From positions 48,937 to 112,936 of the forward strand of contig PUNK01000004.1 of NCBI GenBank assembly GCA_003552585.1: a stretch of DNA of 64,000 bases, in the 5' to 3' direction. The translations under genes were made by a program, and so were the position numbers. Origin of the DNA: Thermoplasmata archaeon (GTDB lineage Archaea > Thermoplasmatota > Thermoplasmata > Halarchaeoplasmatales > Halarchaeoplasmataceae). A model generated the notes under the pieces. That model saw only the letters and a list, made by a program, of their open reading frames with translations, did not search any database and was not told the origin of the DNA. The stretch's first letter is position 1, and every line of letters begins with the position of its first letter. Positions 25,893 to 34,233 of this stretch are shown in pieces.

Positions 25893-25920
25893 ATTTTTAA
25901 ATTATTAGCTACAACCAAGG

Positions 25921-25968
25921 ATTTATATAGAGGGGGTTTAAATGTTCCCTCGCATCTTAAAAGATGCG
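25921..25968 (+). promoter_or_regulatory. TATA box and 5'-UTR hairpin ahead of the TRAM gene
   Basis: TTTATATAG at 25922-25930 predicts transcription beginning near 25950. The perfect palindromic stem CGCATCTT / AAGATGCG (25951-25958 and 25961-25968) would then form right at the 5' end of the message. A GAGGTG ribosome site follows about 20 bases later. It may stabilise the message or be bound by the RNA-binding TRAM protein itself (inference). Confidence 0.55.
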
Positions 25969-25997
25969 ATAAAGTAAAACAATAGAGGTGTTAAACA

Positions 25998-26282
25998 ATG
26001 GGATTTGGAGTAGGTGTTTCACCCCCGATCAATGAAGGGGAGAAGCACGAAGTAACTATACAGGATATAGGTAAGGAAGGCGACGGTGTCGCCAAGATAG
26101 AAAATTTTGTGGTCTTTGTGCCCGACACAAAGGTCGGAGATGAAGTTACCATAGAGATCACGAAAGTTCTCAGGACGTTGGCTTTTGGAGAGGTCGTTGA
26201 GGACGGCAAATCTACAGATGTAGAGGAAGACGTCGTTGAGGAAGATGAGGAAGAAGATGCAGTAGAGGAAATAGAACTGTAA
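25998..26282 (+). CDS. small TRAM-domain RNA-binding protein
   Basis: A 94-residue protein. Residues 10-70 form a TRAM domain (HEVTIQDIGKEGDGVAKIEN, VFVPDTKVGDEVTIEITKVL, LAFGEVVEDG), very similar to the domain fused to aIF2-beta in this window. A long acidic tail (about residues 71-94, mostly Glu and Asp) follows. In methanogens, free TRAM proteins act as RNA chaperones, often cold-responsive. A GAGGTG ribosome site precedes the ATG. The gene is monocistronic and has a structured 5' leader. The acidic tail may tune RNA binding, which is inference. Confidence 0.92.
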   Translation: MGFGVGVSPPINEGEKHEVTIQDIGKEGDGVAKIENFVVFVPDTKVGDEVTIEITKVLRTLAFGEVVEDGKSTDVEEDVVEEDEEEDAVEEIEL

Positions 26283-26342
26283 AGATTCTCTCTTTAAACT
26301 GTTTTCAAAACCTTTTTATCCTTTCTTATTTTAATCTTTTAC

Positions 26343-27263
26343 ATGGATGAAGTATTCCTGAGTGTATTTGGCCATACTGCTTATGATATCATCCTGCAGG
26401 TGGCTGAAAAACCAAAGCTCAATTCGTCAACCAAGGTTTTATCCCGAGTAAAACGGAGAGGAGGTACTGCAGCAAACATTGCTATGATGAGCTCCGAAAT
26501 GGATGTAAATGTCAGGCTCGTTTCCTTTGTAGGTGAAGATTTTGATGAGGGATATATGAAATCTTTGAAAAAGGCAGGGGTGGACACTTCTGATCTTCAG
26601 AGGGTTAAAGGAAAAGATACGCCTACATGCTGGATAGTATCACTACCGGGAGGAGAGCAGATGGCATTCATAGATCAGGGTGCTATGGAAAACATCGATG
26701 ATTATGAGGTGCCAACGGATTCAATAACCCTTCCAGAAATCATACATATAGGAACGGGTAAGCCAAGCTATTATAGCCGAGTTATGGATTTGGGGGCTAA
26801 AAAAGGAAAAAAAATAGCTTTTGATCCCGGACAGGAACTAAGATACGTGTACGACCCCTCAAAATTCAAAAAAATGCTCTCTATGAGCGATATATTCTTC
26901 TGCAACTCCTCTGAATACAGTTTGGCACTAGAATACATTGGAGGTTCCAAGTTGGAGGATTTACATTCCTATGTAGGCATTATAGTGATCACTAAAGGAA
27001 AAGATGGAAGCACATTAATTACGGATGAGGGAGTCGTTCATATACCTTCCTATGTTCCAAAAAAAATTGTCGAGCCAACTGGTGCAGGAGATGCTTATAG
27101 GGCGGGGTTTTATGCGGGATTTTCACGAGGTTTATCTCTTGAAAGATGCTGTGAATTGGGTTCAGCTAGAGCCAGTTTCACCCTAGAACAGGCAGGACCT
27201 CAAGAGTCGCATGTTGACTGGGAGAAATTGACGATAAGACTAAAACCGCCCACAACTGATTAA
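26343..27263 (+). CDS. PfkB-family carbohydrate or nucleoside kinase
   Basis: A 306-residue ribokinase-like enzyme that phosphorylates a sugar or nucleoside. The N-terminal glycine-rich region KRRGGTAANIAMMSSEM and the C-terminal signature EPTGAGDAYRAGFYAGFSRG, which holds the catalytic Asp and the anion hole, are clear. The length is normal. The substrate is not defined; archaeal relatives include nucleoside and ribokinase-type enzymes. The ATG is probably leaderless, behind a TTTTTATCC element about 25-30 bp upstream. Confidence 0.9.
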   Translation: MDEVFLSVFGHTAYDIILQVAEKPKLNSSTKVLSRVKRRGGTAANIAMMSSEMDVNVRLVSFVGEDFDEGYMKSLKKAGVDTSDLQRVKGKDTPTCWIVSLPGGEQMAFIDQGAMENIDDYEVPTDSITLPEIIHIGTGKPSYYSRVMDLGAKKGKKIAFDPGQELRYVYDPSKFKKMLSMSDIFFCNSSEYSLALEYIGGSKLEDLHSYVGIIVITKGKDGSTLITDEGVVHIPSYVPKKIVEPTGAGDAYRAGFYAGFSRGLSLERCCELGSARASFTLEQAGPQESHVDWEKLTIRLKPPTTD

Positions 27264-27296
27264 TAAGGCTATCGATATATTCTATTAAACCATCCG

Positions 27297-30044
27297 GTGT
27301 TGTCCTTGATAGATGAAGAAGAAGTTCTTGATGAACTCGAAAAGATGAGTCGTGAACGATTTCAAAAAATAGCAAGAAAATTAGTCGAAAGTATCGGATT
27401 CGAGGTCAGGTCTATCCGTAGCTTCGGCGGTGATTTTGAAGCGGAAGCAGAGCTCCCGAGAGAAGGAAAAATATTGGATTATATTATACGAATAACGAGA
27501 TCTGGTGGTGATCCTGAAAAGGAGATCAAAGGGCTAGAACAACTTTTAGCACCAGGTATGAAAGGCCTCTATATATCAACAAGAGAGATAACAAAGGAAG
27601 CTCCTCCCAATATAGAGGCAGTGGGAAACCAAGATTTTTACAATATGCTAAAAGAGTATGATATTTTAGAGGGTCTAACTATCCATAAAGAGGAGAGTAG
27701 AGCACTTCCAAGTGCTTCTGAAACCGCTAGGATTATGAAATGGGGACGTGATTTTTTCAGGAAAAAAAACTATCCTAAAGCAGTTGAGTACTTCGATAAA
27801 GCCATCACCAAAAAACCCGAAGCCACCACTCCCAGACTGTGGAAAGCAAAAGCACTTATATCAATGGGGGAGCCACATGAGGCTGAAGCCGTATTGAGAG
27901 AGGCTATCAAAAAGGACTCTACAGATCCAGATATATGGGTGGCTTTAGGAGAAGCACTCCACGAACTAGGACTGTATGAAGATGAGATAGAAGCATACGA
28001 TAGTGCCCTTGACATAGATGAAGATTTTGTTGATGCTTGGAAAAACAAAGGTGCTACACTTTACGAACAAGAACTTTATGATGAAGCGGAACTCTGCTTC
28101 GATAGAGTCTTAGAAGTGAGGCCGAAGGATGAAGGAGCATGGAATAACAAAGGACTCTGTCTTTTTAAGAAGGGAGAGTTAAAAGAGGCTTTGAATTGCA
28201 TAAACAATGCTTTACAACTACATCCAGATTACTTAGAAGCACTGATAAATAAAGCGCTTTTATTGGAAAATCAAAACAAGATCGCCCCAGCACTGAGAGT
28301 TGCGGAAAAATTGGTCAACATGCAGCCTGAAAACGCTAATTTTCACTATATCAAATCGGCATACCTCGAGGCCCTAGGTGAAATAGAATTAGCGTATAAA
28401 AGTGCTGATAAATCTGTGAAATTAAATCCGGAATATGATAGAGCCAAGAAACTTAAAACACGACTAGAAAAACGTATAGATAGAAAAAAGGTCGTTGAAA
28501 AAGAAAAAGTACCTGATACAGAGAGGGAGGAGGATGAAGAGTACCTATCTAAAAAGATCATGAAACTTGAGAATGAGATAAGCACTCTTAAAAAAATAGA
28601 TCAGAAGGTCCCATCTGTAAAGAAGAAAAAAGAGTTGGAAGAGGGAGAGGGATCGGAGAAGTTGAATAAAGTCATAAAAGAAAGAGATGAATTGAAAAAG
28701 GATTTAGAAAGAAAAGAGAATAAGATGAAAGAACTACTGAAATTGAAATCAAAAGTAGAAGAAAGGATGGAAGATGAATTGGATTTGAAAGAAATAGATC
28801 AGATCAAAAAAGAAAAAGATGAATTGAACCAGATCAAGAAGAAAGTCAAGGATGATATCGACCAATTGAGAGAAAAAAGAGATGGATTAGAAGAGGAGAT
28901 AAAGGAGTTGCATTCCCTAAAGGGAGATGAAGATAATGTAAATAGATTACTTAAAGAAAAAGAGCAGGCTATGAAAGAGTTGGAAGAAAAAGAGGGGATC
29001 ATAAAAGATTTGAAAGAGACAAAGGACCAACTTTTGGATGACCTTGCACGTTTAAAAAGGGAAGAGAAAAAGAAAAAGAAGGAGAAAGAAGAAGCACATG
29101 AAAAGATAGGGGAAATAAGGGCTAAAGAAGAGAGTGACAAGGAACTGAAAAGGGAAGCATTAGTTAGGTTTCAGATAGGAGAATACAAGAGTGCACTGTC
29201 ATGGCTTGATAAGGTCCAATCCCCTGAACTTCTAAATATAGAAGGGTGTTGTTTATACGAACTTGGGATGATCGATGAAGCTGAAGATATTTTTTTATCC
29301 GCAGATACCATAGAGGCGAAACTGAATCTTGAGGAGATATACTATTCTTCTGGAAGATATGATAAAGCTGTTGATATCTCTGAGTTACTTATGGAGGATT
29401 TGAAAGACTGTTTGATATTTTGGGAACGTAAAGGGGAAACAATGCGAAAGATAAAAAAGCATGATGAGGCACAGTTGTGTTACTTAAAAGCAAAGGAGAT
29501 ATCGAGTACACATATGCCAGATCTGTACCTCGCTGAGTCTAAGAGTAAGGTAGAAACTTCTAGTATTGAGGAGGAAATAGTAAGGATTAGTATGGAAATT
29601 GAAGAGGATGGAATACCAGAGTTAAAAAATTTGTTAGCATCCTATATGTTCATGAAAAATGATTATAAACGTTCTTTCGAAATATTTAGGGAGATAACAG
29701 AAATACCGACTAAAGGTGTTTTTCATAACAATCGAGGATGTTCTGCATATCATTTGGGTAGATATGGTGAAGCCCTTACAGAACTTGAAAAGGCGAGTGA
29801 GATTGAAAATAATTCCGTTTACTTGACAAACCTTGGTTTCTGTCAACTTCAACGTAATTTAGTCGAAGCTGCCGAAAATAGTTTTAAGATGGCTACTAAA
29901 GTAGATGAAAATGATCCTGTTGCATGGTATAACTTAGGAATTGCAATGAAGCGACTTAAGAAGGATGGGTGGAAAGAATATATAAAGAAATCATTAGAAT
30001 TGGAACCTGATTTTGAAGCTGCACAAAGACTGAGTAAAACATGA
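27297..30044 (+). CDS. degenerate Mrr-like domain, TPR repeats and long coiled coil
   Basis: A 915-residue multidomain protein. Residues 1-130 look like an Mrr-type restriction-endonuclease fold (FQKIARKLVESIGFEVRSIR, then GGDFEAEAEL), but the usual QxK catalytic strand reads DYIIRITRS, so the lysine is missing and nuclease activity is doubtful. Residues about 145-400 contain tandem TPR repeats (for example AVEYFDKAITKKPEATTPRL and AWNNKGLCLFKKGELKEALN). Residues about 400-640 are a very charged coiled coil, and residues about 645-915 hold further TPRs. It has no membrane segment. Scaffold or assembly functions are plausible. Start is a GTG at 27297 or a TTG at 27300 or 27306. Confidence 0.75.
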   Translation: MLSLIDEEEVLDELEKMSRERFQKIARKLVESIGFEVRSIRSFGGDFEAEAELPREGKILDYIIRITRSGGDPEKEIKGLEQLLAPGMKGLYISTREITKEAPPNIEAVGNQDFYNMLKEYDILEGLTIHKEESRALPSASETARIMKWGRDFFRKKNYPKAVEYFDKAITKKPEATTPRLWKAKALISMGEPHEAEAVLREAIKKDSTDPDIWVALGEALHELGLYEDEIEAYDSALDIDEDFVDAWKNKGATLYEQELYDEAELCFDRVLEVRPKDEGAWNNKGLCLFKKGELKEALNCINNALQLHPDYLEALINKALLLENQNKIAPALRVAEKLVNMQPENANFHYIKSAYLEALGEIELAYKSADKSVKLNPEYDRAKKLKTRLEKRIDRKKVVEKEKVPDTEREEDEEYLSKKIMKLENEISTLKKIDQKVPSVKKKKELEEGEGSEKLNKVIKERDELKKDLERKENKMKELLKLKSKVEERMEDELDLKEIDQIKKEKDELNQIKKKVKDDIDQLREKRDGLEEEIKELHSLKGDEDNVNRLLKEKEQAMKELEEKEGIIKDLKETKDQLLDDLARLKREEKKKKKEKEEAHEKIGEIRAKEESDKELKREALVRFQIGEYKSALSWLDKVQSPELLNIEGCCLYELGMIDEAEDIFLSADTIEAKLNLEEIYYSSGRYDKAVDISELLMEDLKDCLIFWERKGETMRKIKKHDEAQLCYLKAKEISSTHMPDLYLAESKSKVETSSIEEEIVRISMEIEEDGIPELKNLLASYMFMKNDYKRSFEIFREITEIPTKGVFHNNRGCSAYHLGRYGEALTELEKASEIENNSVYLTNLGFCQLQRNLVEAAENSFKMATKVDENDPVAWYNLGIAMKRLKKDGWKEYIKKSLELEPDFEAAQRLSKT

Positions 30045-30053
30045 TATATTTGA

Positions 30054-30130
30054 TGGTGCGGCTGCCGGGATTCGAACCCGGGCATCAAGCTTGGGAAGCT
30101 TGAGTCCTAACCAGGCTGGACCACAGCCGC
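30054..30130 (-). tRNA. tRNA-Gly (anticodon CCC)
   Basis: On the minus strand the 7-bp acceptor stem GCGGCTG / CAGCCGC encloses a D arm (GTCC ... GGAC), an anticodon stem CAAGC / GCTTG with loop TTCCCAA, and a T arm with GGGTTCGAATCCC. The loop gives anticodon CCC, for glycine GGG codons. A discriminator A and a genome-encoded CCA follow (30054-30056), unlike the tRNA-Leu in this window. A TATA element (GAAATATAG) at about 30149-30157, inside the left 30-bp repeat, lies near 25 bp upstream. The gene ends ten bases from the end of the TPR protein gene. Confidence 0.96.
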
Positions 30131-30135
30131 TTGGA

Positions 30136-30165
30136 AGAGGGGGACCCCTATATTTCATGTGGAAA
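30136..30165 (-). repeat. left copy of a perfect 30-bp inverted repeat
   Basis: This 30-bp sequence is the exact reverse complement of 33165-33194, about 3 kb away. Read on the minus strand it begins TTTCCACATGAAATATAGG and ends just six bases before tRNA-Gly. It contains that tRNA's TATA element. No mismatch is present, and similarity stops abruptly at both ends. Confidence 0.97.
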
Positions 30166-30175
30166 CTGTCCGGGG

Positions 30176-30559
30176 CTACCGCTTTATATTATATTCTTTT
30201 TCCTTCTCCAATACCCTTTCCTCAAAATCAGGACCTAGTTCTACAGCTAGAGTCTCAAGCCGTGCAATATTTTTTACGAATTTACTTTTGCTTGATGATT
30301 CTATAAGCTCGTTGAATTCCTTTCTTTTTTTATTTTGATCGTAAACGAACCATCCTAAAGCTAAAATCATCAGACCACCTAAGACAAGAAACCAGTAGGT
30401 CCAATTACCTACTGCTTCGTTTAAATCAGTGATCACCTGTGGAGATAGATCATAAAGTACGACGTCAAATAAGCCAAGAGTCAGAAGTATAATCCCTAAA
30501 ATAAGTCCGATCGAACCTAGAGTCATTTGATTCTTCTTAATGGTCTTTTTTAAATGCAT
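30176..30559 (-). CDS. small two-helix membrane protein, unknown function
   Basis: A 127-residue protein with two hydrophobic helices (MTLGSIGLILGIILLTLGLF and YWFLVLGGLMILALGWFVY) and a charged C-terminal cytosolic helix (SKFVKNIARLETLAVELGPD). It resembles small archaeal membrane proteins of the DUF3198 kind, but I cannot confirm that family. An internal ATG at codon 12 could also serve as start. It is the downstream gene of lpd on the same strand and lies inside the segment bounded by the 30-bp inverted repeats. Confidence 0.65.
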   Translation of the reverse strand: MHLKKTIKKNQMTLGSIGLILGIILLTLGLFDVVLYDLSPQVITDLNEAVGNWTYWFLVLGGLMILALGWFVYDQNKKRKEFNELIESSSKSKFVKNIARLETLAVELGPDFEERVLEKEKEYNIKR

Positions 30560-30586
30560 ACATACCCAGCAAATAATTAAACATAC

Positions 30587-31981
30587 TTAAAGGTTTTCAG
30601 TATGGTGATCATGTGAATGTAGACCATAAAATGCTCTCTCCACAACCTCACTCAATGCAGGATGTATATGCATCCCACGGTATATAGGTAAAATATTTTC
30701 TTTTTCAGTATACATCAAGTTTACAATTTCCTGTATAAGTATAGAAGCATTAGGCCCTACAATATGTGCACCTAAAATACGATAACTATCTTTTTCAACT
30801 ATTACTTTAACAAAACAGTCTGTAATTCCCATAGCATCTCCTTTTGCAGTATCTTGGTAACGCTGATGCCCGATTAAGATATCTGTCATCTTCCTTGCCT
30901 CATCCTCCTTTAACCCAACCGAAGCCACCTCCGGTTCTGTAAATATTGCATGAGGTACTGCATGGTAATCCATTTTGATCTTATTTGCTTCAAAGGCATT
31001 TCTATAAACTACCTCCGATTCCATGTTCGCTACATGTTTAAACATAGGTTCACCTACTGCATCCCCCATAGCCCATATATTCTCTTTAGTAGTCTCTAGA
31101 TAAGGATTTACCTTGATCCAACCATTTTCATCAGTCTCTACACCACTTCTTTCTGGTTTAAGTATATCTGAGTTAGATTCTCTACCGGTCACAACAAGTA
31201 ACTCAGCTGCCTTTATCTCTTTTTTATCCCCTTTTTTATCTTTAGCGAAAATTGTTTTACTCTTATCAGACCCATATACCTCTTTCACTTCATAACCAGT
31301 AACGATACTCATATGTTTAGATAGTTTATCTTTTAAGACTTTTGATATCTCTGGTTCCTCTGAGGGTACAAACTGTGGATTTCTGCCTATTATTGTAACT
31401 TCAACTCCCATCATAGACAAGAAGAAACCATACTCTGCAGCAATATATCCTCCACCTATTATTGCCATACTTTCAGGAGCATCTTTTAGATTAAGAAATG
31501 TTTTACTTGTTAAGTAATCTATGTCTTTAATACCTTTTATAGGTGGTATAGATGGTCGTGACCCAGAACAGATAAGTATGTTTTCCCCCCTTAATCTTTT
31601 ATCTTTAACTTGCAAAGTATAGTCATCTATGAATCTACCCTGATATGGATAGAAGTCTATGTGATTAGACCCTATTAAAGCTTCCTTGATACTGTCACTC
31701 TGTTTTTTAACATGGTGCCTCATCTGTTTCATGATATAAGAAAAATCTATTTTGTTAATATCGACACTTATACCAAATTCGTTAGACCTTTTTATTTGAT
31801 GTATTACAGTGGCTGGGTAAAGCAACCTTTTCGACGGAATGCATCCTCTAGTTAAACAAATACCCCCAGGCATATCTTTTTCTATCAATGCAATCTTTTT
31901 ATCTGGATCCGTCGAGAGAATCTGTGAAACTATGTTCATGGCAGATCCTGAACCTATCGCAATTACATCATACCCCTTCAT
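30587..31981 (-). CDS. lpd: dihydrolipoyl dehydrogenase (L protein)
   Basis: A 464-residue flavoprotein that reoxidises lipoyl groups with NAD. The FAD-binding start MKGYDVIAIGSGSAMNIVS, the redox disulphide CLTRGC in GGICLTRGCIPSKRLLYP, the NAD-binding block IGGGYIAAEYGFFLSMMGVE, the second FAD block WAMGDAVGEP, and the C-terminal catalytic HPALSEVVE are all present. I start at ATG 31981: a TATA element at about 32002-32012 makes this leaderless, and an upstream in-frame extension would overlap the opposite gene. It is divergent from gcvT, so the pair suggests the glycine cleavage system; other lipoyl complexes could share it. Confidence 0.9.
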   Translation of the reverse strand: MKGYDVIAIGSGSAMNIVSQILSTDPDKKIALIEKDMPGGICLTRGCIPSKRLLYPATVIHQIKRSNEFGISVDINKIDFSYIMKQMRHHVKKQSDSIKEALIGSNHIDFYPYQGRFIDDYTLQVKDKRLRGENILICSGSRPSIPPIKGIKDIDYLTSKTFLNLKDAPESMAIIGGGYIAAEYGFFLSMMGVEVTIIGRNPQFVPSEEPEISKVLKDKLSKHMSIVTGYEVKEVYGSDKSKTIFAKDKKGDKKEIKAAELLVVTGRESNSDILKPERSGVETDENGWIKVNPYLETTKENIWAMGDAVGEPMFKHVANMESEVVYRNAFEANKIKMDYHAVPHAIFTEPEVASVGLKEDEARKMTDILIGHQRYQDTAKGDAMGITDCFVKVIVEKDSYRILGAHIVGPNASILIQEIVNLMYTEKENILPIYRGMHIHPALSEVVERAFYGLHSHDHHTENL

Positions 31982-32001
31982 GGTTGAGTAAAGTATGCAA
32001 A

Positions 32002-32045
32002 TAAGATAAATTTTGTGTCGACAGAAACACAAAAACTTTAAAACA
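32002..32045. promoter_or_regulatory. divergent lpd/gcvT promoters with a shared central palindrome
   Basis: Two TATA-like elements face away from each other: TAAGATAAAT around 32002-32012 for lpd and CTTTAAAAC around 32035-32045 for gcvT. Exactly between them a perfect inverted repeat, arms TTTTGTGT and ACACAAAA with an 8-bp spacer, occupies 32011-32034. Both genes would be leaderless. One regulator bound at the palindrome could control both directions (inference). Confidence 0.6.
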
Positions 32046-32063
32046 TATCACTATACGATTACT

Positions 32064-33164
32064 ATGAAGCAAACTCCATTGTATCAAAAACATGAGGAAG
32101 CTGGTGCAAAGATGATAGAGTTCTCCGGATGGAAAATGCCACTTTACTTTTCTAGTGTGATGAAAGAGCATATGTCGGTTAGAGAGAAGGTAGGCATGTT
32201 CGACGTCTCACACATGGGCTCATTATTTCTCAAGGGTGAAGGTGCTCTCGAATTTATCAGTAAACATTGTACCATGAATATAACTACTTCAAATGATTAC
32301 CAATTAAAATATGCTCATATTCTTAACGAAAAAGGTGGTATCATAGATGATACCATTATAACAAGATTAAAGAATGAATCTTGTTATCTTGTTCCAAATG
32401 CAGGAAAAACTGGCTTGGTGAAAAATTGGTTGGAAAAGAGGGGTGGAGAAGAGTACATTCATGACATAAGTGATGATACAATTATTATAGCACTTCAGGG
32501 CCCTGAAGCGGATCGAGCACTATCTGAAATATCTGATTCAGAACTCCCAAATCTAGATTTCTTTACCGCAGATACTATTCATATAAATGATGATATAATG
32601 GAATTTTTTGATGGCAAATGGCCTATGGCTGATGCACCTATAGTCCAAAAAAGTGGTTATACCGGGGAAGACGGTTATGAAATAATTATACCTAAGGAAT
32701 CAGGGAAAGTTTTATGGGATCAATTACTGTCCATTGAGGATCCTCCAATGCCTTGTGGACTTGGTGCAAGAGATAGCTTACGTATTGAGTTTGGCTTCCT
32801 TCTCTCGGGTCAGGATTTTGACGAAAGCAGGACAACCATTGAAGTTGGATGGGAGAAGCAAGCGATCGATTGGGACAATGACTTTCTAGGTAAGGATGAG
32901 TTAAAAAAGATGAAAGATAAAGATCATCAGGTTTTGAAGGGATTGCTCATGATGGACAGGGGGATACCTAGACACGGATACAAGGTTTTTGTAGATGATG
33001 ATGAGATTAGTGTTGTTACAAGTGGTGCACGTTCTCCTGTTTTAAAGAAGGGCATAGCTCTTGCATACCTTGACCCGGGATATCATGAGGAAGGAACCGA
33101 GGTACATATTGAAATAAGAGGCGATAAACGTCTTGCTGAAGTTAAGAACCCTCCCTTTGTGTGA
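32064..33164 (+). CDS. gcvT: glycine cleavage system T protein (aminomethyltransferase)
   Basis: A 366-residue T protein that transfers the methylene group from the H-protein lipoyl arm to a tetrahydropterin, releasing ammonia. Typical blocks are KQTPLYQKHEEAGAKMIEFS, GMFDVSHMGSLFLKG, and SGYTGEDGYEIIIP, with CGLGARDSLRIEFGF farther on. ATG 32064 is chosen since it matches the family N-terminus and lies about 25 bp after the TATA element. The P and H proteins are not in the window. The stop codon is immediately followed by the right copy of the 30-bp inverted repeat. Confidence 0.94.
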   Translation: MKQTPLYQKHEEAGAKMIEFSGWKMPLYFSSVMKEHMSVREKVGMFDVSHMGSLFLKGEGALEFISKHCTMNITTSNDYQLKYAHILNEKGGIIDDTIITRLKNESCYLVPNAGKTGLVKNWLEKRGGEEYIHDISDDTIIIALQGPEADRALSEISDSELPNLDFFTADTIHINDDIMEFFDGKWPMADAPIVQKSGYTGEDGYEIIIPKESGKVLWDQLLSIEDPPMPCGLGARDSLRIEFGFLLSGQDFDESRTTIEVGWEKQAIDWDNDFLGKDELKKMKDKDHQVLKGLLMMDRGIPRHGYKVFVDDDEISVVTSGARSPVLKKGIALAYLDPGYHEEGTEVHIEIRGDKRLAEVKNPPFV

Positions 33165-33194
33165 TTTCCACATGAAATATAGGGGTCCCCCTCT
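33165..33194 (+). repeat. right copy of a perfect 30-bp inverted repeat
   Basis: Exact reverse complement of 30136-30165. It starts at the first base after the gcvT stop codon and ends one base before the AAGGAG ribosome site of the M42 peptidase gene. Its GAAATATAG element (33174-33182) is at promoter distance from that gene, so this copy probably acts as the M42 promoter while the left copy acts as the tRNA-Gly promoter. Confidence 0.97.
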
Positions 33195-33209
33195 AAGGAG
33201 TTGAACAAA

Positions 33210-34232
33210 ATGAAAGGATTAGATGTATTCGAAAAAATAATAAAAGCGCCTGGAGTATCTGGTTACGAAGAACCGGTAAGAGAAGCAATTAAAGAAATAG
33301 TCTCCCAATACGGTGATACAAGAGTGGATAATATGGGTAATTTGATACTAGAGCTACCAGGAGATGGACCACATATAGCAGTTGTTGCCCATATGGATGA
33401 GATAGGAATGGTGGTATCAAATATAGAAGAAGATGGCTATCTAAGAGTGATGAAGATAGGAGGTGTTAAAGATTCACTTCTTCTTGGAAGACATGTAACC
33501 ATCCACACGGAATCCGGGTCTGTTAACGGAGTCATAGGTCACAAAGCACCTCACTTAACTACAGATAAAGATAAAAAAGACGAAATAGTTCCCTGGACCT
33601 CCACATTCGTTGATATCGGTGTATCTTCTAAAGAAGAGGCTGAGAAGATGGGTGTGGACGTTCCTAACCCGATAACATTCCTAAAACCTTTTCGAAAATT
33701 GGGTAAAGATGTAATATCGGGCAGGGGCCTAGACAACCGGGTTGGATGCTATGCCTTGATCAAACTAGCAGAGAAACTAGCAGGAGCTAACAAACACATT
33801 TCTCTAGTATGGAGTGTACAGGAAGAAATAGGTCTACGGGGGGCTAAAGTCGTTGGCAACACGCTAAAACCAGATTACGTTATAGCTGTCGATACTTATA
33901 CTACATCTGATTCCCCTGGTTTGAAGTCATTTTACAAACCTATAAAATTTGGAGAAGGGCCTGTTCTTAGGATGGTAGATATCAGAGCCATAGCTTCACC
34001 CAAGATGGTAAAGCATTTTAGGAAGGTAGGTGAAGGAAACAATATCCCATTTCAATATGGTGTTACAGGTGGAACGACAGATGGGATGGCTCTACAAGAA
34101 CATGGTGCACTTACCATATCTATAGGTGTTCCCGTAAGATATTCTCATTCAACAGTGGAATGTGCGAACTGGAAAGATATCTCTGGTTTAGTCGAACTTT
34201 TGGAATGCGGTATAAAGGAGTTACCGATATAG
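33210..34232 (+). CDS. M42-family aminopeptidase (TET/FrvX type)
   Basis: A 340-residue cytosolic metallo-aminopeptidase of the M42 family, whose archaeal members form large tetrahedral (TET) particles that digest peptides. Metal ligands are visible: His61 and Asp63 in VVAHMDEIGMV, the bridging Asp in GRGLDNRVGCYAL, the Glu-Glu pair in WSVQEEIGLRGAKV, an Asp in IAVDTYTTSD, and a final His in VPVRYSHSTVE. The ATG at 33210 follows AAGGAG by nine bases; a TTG at 33201 abuts the ribosome site and is less likely. Transcription probably starts from the promoter within the right 30-bp repeat. Confidence 0.93.
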   Translation: MKGLDVFEKIIKAPGVSGYEEPVREAIKEIVSQYGDTRVDNMGNLILELPGDGPHIAVVAHMDEIGMVVSNIEEDGYLRVMKIGGVKDSLLLGRHVTIHTESGSVNGVIGHKAPHLTTDKDKKDEIVPWTSTFVDIGVSSKEEAEKMGVDVPNPITFLKPFRKLGKDVISGRGLDNRVGCYALIKLAEKLAGANKHISLVWSVQEEIGLRGAKVVGNTLKPDYVIAVDTYTTSDSPGLKSFYKPIKFGEGPVLRMVDIRAIASPKMVKHFRKVGEGNNIPFQYGVTGGTTDGMALQEHGALTISIGVPVRYSHSTVECANWKDISGLVELLECGIKELPI

Positions 34233-34233
34233 T

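Noticed and set aside
31982..32063. Overlap between the longest lpd and gcvT frames
   Set aside because: The overlap disappears when both genes start at the ATGs that match their families and promoters.
33181..33190. GGGGTCCCC as a separate palindromic site
   Set aside because: It is an internal part of the 30-bp repeat and is not seen on its own near other promoters.
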